Shown here: positions 50,898-61,800 of the stretch, piece after piece
Layout of the letters: each line of letters starts with the position of its first letter
Position numbering within the stretch: the first letter of the stretch is position 1
Assembly: GCF_964355755.1 (NCBI RefSeq)
Contig: NC_092670.1
Coordinates: 38,429,795-38,493,794 of the forward strand
Origin: Antedon mediterranea
Lineage: Eukaryota; Echinodermata; Crinoidea; Comatulida; Antedonidae
Length of the DNA: 64,000 bases
Direction of reading: 5' to 3'
Notes under the pieces: model-generated
What the model saw: only the letters and a program-made list of their open reading frames with translations
Database searches by the model: none
What the model was told of the DNA's origin: nothing
Made by a program: the position numbers and the translations under genes

Positions 50898-51450
50898 CCT
50901 TTCATTTGCAGTCAAACGCTCCAATAAGCAGCCAGAAAGACACACTTCATATCTATTTATTTCTTACTACAGTATATATTTAAATATGTTCGACTAGGCC
51001 TAGGGTAGTGTGATCAATATTACGCAATAGTGAAAGGTGATGGCACATATAGGAGAGGCCTAGGTCTATGTGCATCCTCCTACGCGACACGTTTACAACA
51101 AACAAACGTCGTCGCCCCGACGAAGTAGGCCTAGCTAGCTAGGTAGGCCGCCTAGGCCTACTAGACCTATCCTCTAATCTAGCTCTGTCCAGGCCTATGA
51201 ACTGAGTAAATAAAGTTAATAAATATCAGTAAAGTTGATCAAAGATTACAGACGAATATATTTGTCAAGTTCTTCCTTATTTCCATAGTATAAAGTACTT
51301 TTTCGACTTGAAGTTGGCTGTCAAGTTTACTTATCTTTTTGTCCCAAACCAGTAACAAAATAAATGACGTGACGTAGGTACAATGGGAACGCCCATTGAA
51401 TCACGTGAGATAAACATTCGACCAATAGAATTGCTCCTTCGACTCCGATA
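50898..51450 (-). promoter_or_regulatory. dyrk4: Putative 5' UTR and promoter region of dyrk4
   Basis: CpG-containing sequence upstream of the start codon. A cluster at about 51366-51432 has TGACGTGACGTAGG, the E-box TCACGTGA and CCAATAGAA (CCAAT). No TATA box is placed convincingly and the transcription start is unknown. Confidence 0.4.
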
Positions 51451-51833
51451 CTACTACCTTGAGATTATTCTTCCTCCAAGTTTTAAAGCGTTTGTTGTTG
51501 TTAAAAAGTAATATATATAAATTATTATCATAGTTGTTGTTGCATTATCATTACTACTGATAATTAAATTAAAAAACCTTAACCTAGACCAAGGATAATG
51601 TCTAAAGTCTATAATATTGTATTGTAAACAATTATTATTAATTCGATTTTTAAATAATTAGGGTGAAAAGGTCACAATTTCGTTGTTACGCCTATGGCAT
51701 TTGTAAAATATACAATGCAGATATCGATAAATAATTTTATTTGATTTTGAACCTTTGAAGAATAATATCCGATTGAATTGTGTCGTGCGTTTTGAACACC
51801 CATGTCGACTGTGTATTTTGTATTTAATTCTTA
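51450..51833. other. Intergenic, nothing recognised
   Basis: AT-rich sequence between the dyrk4 promoter region and MITE-B copy 2. Confidence 0.4.
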
Positions 51834-51977
51834 TAGGTTGGTTAGACGCAACGCACTGAGGCACGCACAGTAACACGCAACACAAGCAATGTAACCAATC
51901 ACAAGCGAAATACTCCGATTCATCATGTGAGTTGCGTTTACGTCATATTGCGCGCGTCCTAGTGGTAACCAAACTTG
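51834..51977. mobile_element. MITE-B copy 2 (diverged)
   Basis: TAGGTTGGTTAGACGCAACG at left, AACCAATCACAAGCGAAATA in the core and CGTCCTAGTGGTAACCAAAC at right. Confidence 0.65.
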
Positions 51978-52355
51978 AGACTGATGAAAAGCTGCAGTGT
52001 TGACAAGGTCTATACTTCTTCAACAACCACTCACTATATCCCCGGCGGCCGTGGTAGGTCCCTACACTTTCCGATAGCATTCTTTTAATTGCCTATTATG
52101 CCTATATTTTGTTTTGTCAACATTTGTAAAACATATTAAATTATTCATTACAAATCGATTTTGTTAACAATTGAAGTTAGTTTCATTTGGTTTCTTTGAC
52201 CAGTTAGAATCGATTTGAATTCATTGGATTTTACTTCATGTTGATCTTAACAAAAGATTATCTCATGGCTCGCTGTCAATAAATCAAGCATGGTCAGTTC
52301 ATGGTCAGTTCATGCTGAGATGTGCTTTAACTACGCAGGAGAATAGAGGTATAAA

Positions 52356-52655
52356 ATAAGTACATCCATGGTAGGAACGCGAGTATTGCGCGAGTTATTC
52401 CAAGGCTATCTCGAGTTAAATAAGTACCTCCATGGTAGGAGCGTGAGTATTGCGCGAGTTATCTCAAGGCTATCTCGAGTATAATAAGTACCTCAATTGT
52501 AGCGGCGCGAGTATTGCGCGAGTTATCTCAAGCTATCTCGAGTATAATAAGTACCTCAATTGTAAGGGCGCGAGTATTGCGCGAGTTATCTCAAGGCTAT
52601 CTCGAGTATAATAAGTACCTCAATTGTAGGGGCGCGAGTATTGCGCGAGATATCT
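52356..52655 (+). repeat. 64-bp GC-rich minisatellite
   Basis: Five units with GCGCGAGTATTGCGCGAG, TTATCTCAAGGCTATCTCGA and TAATAAGTACCTCAATTGTA; equal points at 52381, 52445, 52509, 52572 and 52636. Its GC and CpG content differ sharply from the flanks. Confidence 0.92.
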
Positions 52656-53288
52656 ATTTGTTTTTTGTTATTTTAGTCCACCAGTCGACGTTTCAATTTT
52701 TGTCTAAAAATAGTTTACAAGCTAAAGTAGTATACGTATGAAACGCCATATGTGCCAATATATATATATTTTTACTAATATTAAGTCAAAACTGCGCCTG
52801 GAACCCATACTAGTTCCTACCCACCAAAGTTAGCGATAAGTCCAATAAATCGTACAAGAATAAAATAGCCAAACCGGCGCATACAGTACTACATTGTTGG
52901 AAGAAGTTATATATAGGACAAACATGTAACTACTACCAATACAGTGCATAACTTGAAGAGGGATGAATCGTCTTATAAACATACTCCCCATTTTTTTTTT
53001 TAAGCTTACTATAATTATTTGAATTTTATATTTGTATTTATGTTCTTATTGTTAAAAAAAAAAAAAAAAAGAATTAAGAATAATAATTGTATTGCATTTT
53101 ATATATTGTAAATATTGATTTATTTATATACCTTTGTCGTGGGTATGTATGTATGCATGTGTGCAATCATGTACTCGAATATATGCACTTGTGTGTTTTG
53201 TACAGAGACATAGACCTATTGTAGAAAGGAATAGTTAAAATAAAAGAAAATAATGAAAAAAGTGGATAATACATATAAAAGTATAAAG

Positions 53289-53320
<32 letters not shown>

Positions 53321-54430
53321 ACCGAATTGTTTCGATCAAATCGTACTAAAGATAAAAGAAAGTACAAGAAAATAACAGAACAGAATAACAAGGGAATAAA
53401 TATTTGGATGAAGTGTAAAATCATTGTATTGATCATTTGAGAATGAAATGAATAAAATAGTGGTTAACGCCACAAAAGAGAAAAAAAAACATACTCCCCA
53501 TTTATCGTTACTATTGTAAGACAAAACCCCCAAAATAACTAAAACAATAAATAAAACATTATAAACTTAAAAGATTTTGTTATAATTCTATGCTGTCATC
53601 ATCAATGTTGATACAATATAACATTATCATTATAAATGATTTAATGAGGGCGCCATACTACTTGAATGATTATTGACTTTGTCAATTATGACTAGCGCCC
53701 GCTTTCATCGCAATTTCCTACAAATTTCCTCCAAATCTTACAATTGTCGTAAATTAGATTGGAAACTTTCGTTGTCAACATAAAGATTCGTTGAGTACTT
53801 TTTGTACTGTAAATTGATTGTGATCAGATCAGATTGTGTATAACAGAAAATCATTCGAATAGAAAACGTTAACAAGGCAAGCTTTTTTTCGTTAAGAACA
53901 ATCTCAACGCTCAACATACTTCGTTAAATAAGTTAAACAAAACTATAGGCCTACTCAACGTAAAACCGGTAAAATTCCCAATCGAATACGATATTTTGAA
54001 ACAACATGATGTATTTTGAGTTTGAAGCAACAAATTGATATTCCAAGAAATTAATAAATTTATTAAAACGTTGTTTAAGTTTATACTATACAATATTACA
54101 CACAGTATTCTTAGTAAATATAAATATCCACAGACGCCATCCGACAGAACATATTTTATAAATAATAAATTCTAATACTCCTAATTTTGAATCAAATATA
54201 TGTGCATTTAATTTGTTTATAAGGCAAGTATTCCAAATTGCATCTATCATAATATAAACGATCACAAACATTGACTTAAACATTATCGGTATCGCTATGT
54301 TTGTCGTTATAAACAATTAAACCACTTTAATACTGAAAAGTATATCATCTAACAACACTGTAAAGGGTTAGGTTATAAACACAAAGAATATAGGCCTAAT
54401 TCATATTACATAACAAGTAAAAAAAACTTA
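52656..54430. other. Intergenic, AT-rich
   Basis: No gene is supported. Contains a (TA)n run at about 53290-53318 and A/T homopolymers near 52990 and 53056. Short minus-strand frames around 53167-54316 are hydrophobic-looking because of AT-rich composition. Confidence 0.45.
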
Positions 54431-54431
54431 C

Positions 54432-54713
54432 AGATGTATTGTGACAGTCCCCCTGAAAAAATAATTCTTAAAACAATGTGGGTTTAATATGCCCTTTTAA
54501 TGTCACATAATAGTTATCCAAATTGGATTGGGAAAAAAAATTAATTATCTGAAAAAACTGTAATTTAAAGCAAAACAATAGTCAAATTATCAATATATCA
54601 TTCAATCAACCAATATAAGTTTTTGGTTCAATTTAAACATATATTTTTGTCATTTTATAATTGAAAACATTATTTTTTTTTTCGTTTCTTTTTCTATGGG
54701 AGACAATACATCT
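54432..54713. mobile_element. MITE-C copy 4
   Basis: AGATGTATTGTGACAGTCCC at left and GAGACAATACATCT at right; flanking TTAA mutated on both sides. Confidence 0.7.
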
Positions 54714-55413
54714 GTGCTAACTCAAAACACTATTTTTCTTTTTTAAACGAAGCACGTAGGCCTACAGCAGTGCATTTTATGTTAATAAGGATGTTTAAGA
54801 GTATGTAAAACAACAAGCTTAATGTATGGGAAAAGAAAAGCTCAGTTATGTTCGTTAAGACGAGCTCATGATGTCGACACGGACCTCAACTGAAAGGAAC
54901 CAGTTGCGCGAGAGCGCTAATGTCAACGTTCGAGCAACTGAACGGAAAACGCAATAAGATGTGCGAGGCGCGCTTTTTATGTATGTGCGACTGAAAGGAA
55001 CTGAATGGAATTAGATGTGCTAGGTGCGCTTTATGGGTAACTGAAAGGAAGCGTATGTCGACATTTTTGGTAATATATTCCGTGTTCAGTTGCGTTCAGT
55101 TGCTCTGAGCCCTTCTGTCGACACAGTTGACTTCCTTGTCGACATAAGCACACCTTTACGTATGTGGTTTGTATAATACTATATTAATACTGAATTTATA
55201 TTATTTGTTTAAAGTTCGTTAGTTAGTAACACACAAATACAAACACAAAGTGCACGCGTGCGTGTAGTTCGAAACGGTATTGTTATTGTTATCATCATTT
55301 CGATGCACTCATAAAAAATATCTTCCTGTGGACTTCACTGTAGATTTAAGTTTTCTACGATAGTTCGATTGGTTTTCCTTGTTTTAATTTAAATAATAAT
55401 GCGAAAATCATGC
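54714..55413. other. Intergenic and cyclase 3' UTR
   Basis: Contains short repeats of AACTGAAAGGAA-type around 54890-55040. The part next to 55413 should be cyclase 3' UTR; I could not place a canonical AATAAA with confidence. Confidence 0.4.
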
Positions 55414-55889
55414 TTAAAACAAATTAACAGTAGAATAGTTCTTTCGTTTTGGCTGATCCGCTAAACTGCAAACTTTCCTGAGGTCTCGAGGTGACGGCCT
55501 AACGGGCAGTTCGTCCGGAAGAGGATTGGAGGCCTGACGACTAAAGCGTTTACTTCGCACCAAACCGAAAACTATTGTAGCCAGCGACTGACTCTCGCTG
55601 TGACGTCTCTTAAGACAGCAACCTAGGGAGCCTTGTGGTGGTATATGTCGCTCGACTAGAAAATACGTTGTAACTGGCTCACTAAGCCCTTTGACATTTA
55701 CTTCTCCACGAAGTTGAAAACGAAAGCCTCTTGAATTTAAGAGTGTATAAGTTGATTCTGGTACCTGTATCCTGTTCTGCACCCCAGTCGTGTCCATACG
55801 ACTTGCTAGATTGACCGTATTACCCCAGATATCAAACAGCGGTTTCCTTGCACCAACAACACCGGCAACAACTGGGCCTTGATTTAAAC
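55414..55889 (-). CDS. adcy8: adcy8 terminal exon: C2 end and C2b tail
   Basis: 157 codons and [23 protein letters not shown] begins the exon; the ATP-site triad and the C2b tail are here. The acceptor (TTTCAG) and the first intronic ~84 bp are duplicated at about 55970-56050. Confidence 0.96.
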
Positions 55890-58800
55890 CTGAAATACAA
55901 ATTTGACCGTGTGAACACAATGTAGAGTATATGATGCGCATTACATATTTTGCATTCACACACAGATTTCAACCTGAAATACAAATTTGACCGTGTGAAC
56001 ACAATGTAGAGTATAGATGCACATTACGAAATTCGCATTCACACACAGCGCTTTAATCATTAATAATCTGTGTATCGCGGTCCGTTTTATCGCGAACTTT
56101 GTGAGTTCAGACCACAAAGAAATTGTGCGCGTATCAGTTATGATAATACAGTTCAATAGGCTAATTAAATATCGGGTTTTCTGTAAGTAGATGCGTGCCT
56201 AAACAAATCTATTTTATTACCTAGAAAATGGATTGCGAAATCCATATTGAAATCTGCTAATAAAACTGGCAAGAAAAAAAAACCAATGAAAAAATGTAAT
56301 TCAAATAACGCTAATATCAGTAAAGCCTTGTCTACACTATCAAATTTTATGCGACAACAAAATGTGATGTGCCCATATTATATGGACATGATGATGTCAT
56401 ATCACTACCATATTTAAGGTTATCACTGCTATATATGGGCACATCACACTTTTTTGTCAAACTAGTATGATAGTGTAGACAGAGCTTTAGGTTACTTGTT
56501 CACCACAGTAAAAGTGTGAGCTAATATTTATGTGTGGTTAAGTTTAAAATCGTAAGTTCGTCAGTGAACAGAATGACTATATTATTCCGCAAGTTCCAAA
56601 GTAATGGAAGTTTCGCGTTTAATTATTATATAAAATATAGGAAAAGCAATGTTATTCTCTGACAACTCTAAACATTTTAAAACCATTATATAATATTATA
56701 AGGCACATTTGGCTGTCCATACCTATCCTCAACTTAAACGTGTTGAATGAATGTTGATTAATAGTCTCTAGCGTACTCATTATCGCCAGTGCAAAATCTG
56801 CCAATGAACACATCGGCCTCCACATATCTCCAGCCTACGAAACGAGGAATAAACAGAACCATATATCAACATTTACAGTTACTTATCATCGACAGGAGAA
56901 TTTTACATTAACTTTGTCGGGATCAAAGAGTCAAAGAAGACAATCCGTGCTCGTGCTTTCGAATATCAATCCATCAGTGTACCATAATCTGTATGTCAAA
57001 TGAGCATAACACACAATAGAGTGTAAAAACAAAGTTAATACATTAAACAATAATTATAAATATTACATTAATTCTACAATTGTTATTATGTTATTAGGTT
57101 ATTGATACAGTTATTGGTTAGGTTACCGAAGCAATGAGAATAGCAAACATCAGGTTGGTGTTGTGATAGCTTCCGTAAAGACTCCAGGTTCAAGGTGTTC
57201 GTTACGCATGATTGCTTTGTAGTCTTTTGTGGGAAAAAATTAATAACTGCGTTTACCTTATGATGAGGTGTCGATAAGCCCGATGCAGCCATATATGTAC
57301 TTCCCATTGTCTTTATCTTTTCAATGCACCGAAAACGTTCCTCTCCTAGTAACTATACGAATTATTAAAGTCACATGTTATTGGTCATTTCATCACATCT
57401 CAAAGAGACACTGAGTAGACGAGCGTGTACAATTCTTATCAGTATTTGTACGCATACGTCTACAATACAAAGAGACACTAAGTAGACGCGCGCGTACAAT
57501 TCTCATCAGTGTTTGTATGCATACGTCTACAATACAAAGAGACACTAAGTATACGCGCGCGTACAATTCTCATCAGCATTTGTACGCATACGTCTACAAT
57601 ACAAATAGATACTAAGTAGACGCGCGCGTACAATTCTCATCAGTGTTTGTACGCATACGTCTACAATACGTTAACATACAGTACGCCCACATTATGAAAG
57701 AGGCACATATACTATGTGTTGTACGCGTGCGTACAGTTTGTAATGCAAATTATCTTACGTTTACACTTAAATTATATACACAAATAAAATTAAACCTCTT
57801 TTGTACTTTCAACATAGGCCTAGTTACGTAGTTTATGATTTAGTGACCCTCTTTTCGGATTTACTGTTGGACAATCGAGTAATAAAGAAGATGAAATAAC
57901 ATCATGAAATGATTTGGAAGCATGAAAATAACGATCCATAGATACTCTCATTCCTTTTTATACATTATCAATGTTTACAATTGCATTATCAGCGAGTGTA
58001 CTTTAGCGTACAATAACATTCAATCAATTTATATTAATCTAGTAGCTTCGTGAAAACATTTGGTTGAACATTAGTTTGGAGCTGTTTAATGTTCATATTA
58101 GAAACATTTTAGGATTTATTGCTAGAGAGGCAGTAAATAATCGTGATAGTATTTTATCATGATTCAACGAAACGGTGGCTTGCGACCTAATTGTTAATAT
58201 AAATAATGATATTGTTTAAATGTGTTTATATTGATAACACTTTCAGAAAAGCACAGTATCTATTTCATTAATAGATCGTTTGAATCGAAAAGTAAACAAT
58301 AAAGTTTTAAAACAAGATACCGTATGACACATTTTGCCAGTAAATTACCGAATAAGTATTATATAGCGCCCTCTATATCGTCACACAAACGCCAGTACTT
58401 TTTTTTGTGCCGCGTCAGATGGTAGAGACAGAATGGTTCACAACTTGAAAGATAAAATTCCATATTACGGTTCGTTTCCTTTTGCAATATACAATAACTA
58501 GTCCTCAATTGTCGCATATCCTTGCGTGTCACTAAAGCGAACAATTATAAATGGTTTGTGACAGATATATCGGCCGCTTTGGAATCAGTCGCGGTACAAT
58601 AACGTCCAATACTTTGTATGTACAGAGCGCTGCAAGATACACGTTTGATCTTTACTCACTATAAGATCAACGGATTTTTGAAGTGGGGGATAGTACGTTT
58701 TTTAACTAACGGCGCTCCATACAAGTTGATAAAACGCGACCGATTTAATTCAAACGCGACTGATATAACCGTTAATATTATAACAGAAGGCAATGAATAA

Positions 58801-61800
58801 TACCTCATCAAAATCAGCAATAATCTCATTCAGCAGACGCAAGCACTCAATGCCTTCTTTGTTTTGCTTTGATTGAGAATAAAACTCGGAGAAGTTTGGG
58901 ATGGATGCAAACATGACCCCAACATTGTCATGTGACCTGGCATACAGCTCATCATCATTCGGATCCGCTTTCAGGAAATGATTGGCCACGTGATGTGGAA
59001 GAATATTGTGAAGTAAATGTTTATTGTGCTCCTGTAGGTCTTCCATTTCTTCTAGTTCCTGTTTCGCCTAAAGACACGGAAACATATCAATCGATAATGT
59101 TTAAATAGACATCAATCAGCTACGTTACAAATGGAGATAACTAACACTATGGTATACTAGATTGATTGAAGTACAACAACAAATGATGGGATTTTTTAAA
59201 AAATTCTTCATTGTCGCAAGTTTGCACAGTCATCATGTTGATTACTAAGAGTTTAAAGAGGCCAGAGAGAATGCAATCATTCTTCGCCAGAAGCAAAACT
59301 ACTGTTTTGAAGAAATGTATTGTTTAATTAATTTAAATATGTAAACTGTATTAAGGTTGACATGATCGCAAACAGCTTAATTTCGTGAGGAACGTCATTT
59401 CACAATGCATGATGGGAAGAGTTTGGAAGCAAACGTCACGACGCGTACACACAAACGTCACGACGCGTACGCACAAACAACAAATCATGTACGTACGCGT
59501 CGTGACGTTTACTCCAAAACCCTTCCAATCATGCGTCGCGCACGCTTTTTGCGATCGTTTTAACTTTAGTTTCAGCAATTTACTGTAATGTTATTTCGTA
59601 AGTTGAATAAAAACACCGTATTTTAACGGTATTAAAAAGCTTTAAATGTTTACATAATATCGAGTTTATAGGCCAGATATGTTTAATATGTATTGTAAGG
59701 TATACTTACTTAAAAAATCTGAATTAGTGGAAAACCTGACGTACAAAATATATTACAGTATAATATAATTATTACCTGTAGTTTCCAGAGACAGTCAAGG
59801 CGGTGATTGACCTCTAAAGATCGGCCATGTTTACTCCACGTTAATACAAATAACACTAATATAAACCAATCAGTGAGAACTGTGAATCTAATAGTAAAAG
59901 GGTAATGAAATCCGTGATTAATTAGCCATTAATTTGATAAAATAAACATCATGTAAAGATACAAAGACGATTCAGAATTATTAAAGATATATTGTCCCCT
60001 GAAAAAATAAGTATTGAAAATGTTGTTGTTGAATACGCCATTGTAATGTCACATAATAGTTATCCACTTTGACCATAAATTAAATTTAAAAAGAAATGTT
60101 TTTACCTGAAAAAACGGTTGGCCCCTGATTTAAACCAAAAAAAATAGTCAAATTGACTGCCATGCCAGTCAAGGATTTTTGGGTGAATTTAACCATTTAT
60201 TTTTTTGTTTTTTTTTCCTACGGAAGTGATTAAATTGATTAAAACTACAAAATAAACTACAAAATAACCTATTCAAAGTCTAATTAAATTAATCTTTATT
60301 TTTTATGTTTCTGATGGACAATACATCTTTAAACAATGGCTAATCAATATTAATTGTTGACAAGACACATACATATCATTGTGTTATTACGTATTAGTTT
60401 TCATCTATAAATTTATATTTTCTCGTAATGTGGACGCGCGCGTGCACACTTATTGATGATTATCGCTGGCGAGTTTTACGACGCTTTTACGAGAGAATAA
60501 GAATAATCTTCTAAGTAGTATCACATTATATTGTTTGAAGGTTTGCATGGCGAAATCAATTGTTGATATAAAGTTTGCGGTACACCACGTATATTAGTTC
60601 TGAAAAGGATTGAGGAAGATCAAAGCATATTGATCGAAACGTCGAGAAACAGTTCTTTTCAGAAGTAATATACGTGGTGTACCGCAAACTATATCAACAT
60701 AGTATCACATGGTAATGTATTAATTGTTTTGTTTTGCAAATCGTCAGCGACATTACGATATAACATATTTGACCTACGGTACGTGTTCAAATGATGATAA
60801 TATAACAGTACGATATATGTACGCGCGTGCTGACTGCATGTCTCATTATAATCTTACAACGATTTGTTATAAATTATTATTACATCGTTTGTTCGGTCGG
60901 TTTTATTTCAATCGGACATTTTTGATTTGAGATATATACGGGAGAATTCCCTTCCAAATAATATCTTCTCGTTTAATTACAGACGAATGGGAAATCAAAC
61001 ACGATGTGTTTACATTCATGCTGAAGTGAAATATTCTCTCACTGTTGTCTTATTAGTTATTCTTAATATCCTGTCCTTAAAAGCAATATTCGACAAATTA
61101 TTCTGCAATTTTGTTTCGAGATTGATCTGTATGTGCCAATGAAAAGCATCTATTACACAGCAGGCATAATTGAAATTTAAACATTTACAAACGGTAATAC
61201 TTTAGGCTTAGTTCTTACTAGGACGCAACACAAGGAAGTAAGGCAACGATTTGATCAATCACAAGCGATGGATTATTCGAACAGTCGCGTGTGATTGGTC
61301 AAATCGCTTGCGTTACGTCTCTATAGTGGGAACAGAGCTTTAGGTCGGTGCATCTTTTTTTTTCATACAATTTCACTGAATGTGCCAATAAAACCATCTA
61401 TTGACGTTTAAACATTCTAAACAGTTAAATACTTTAATGCTTGGTTCCAACTAGGACGCAACGCAAGGACACAAAGCAAAGTGATTTGACCAATCATAAG
61501 CGATGGATTATTCAAACAGTCACGTGTGATTGCATTGCGTCGATAGTGGAAACCCAGCTTTAGGTCAGTCCATCTTTCGGCTCTGTATTTGTTATATATA
61601 AAAATAACTAATGAGTTATAATAATTTAAATTTCTGTGAGTTATATAGCAATAACCCTTATTGCGTTATTGTACATTAGTTTACACGGATTATTGGAAAT
61701 TGTCGTTTACTTACTTTGCAATTCATATGCATCATCGGTATTAATTGTATGTAGTTAAGAAGATGCTAATTTGTAGCACCGTGTAAAAGGGATTCGATAT

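Noticed and set aside
53167-54316. Hydrophobic minus-strand frames that could be membrane proteins
   Set aside because: Composition is explained by AT-rich codons (Ile, Phe, Leu, Tyr); includes a TA microsatellite and no splice or start context.
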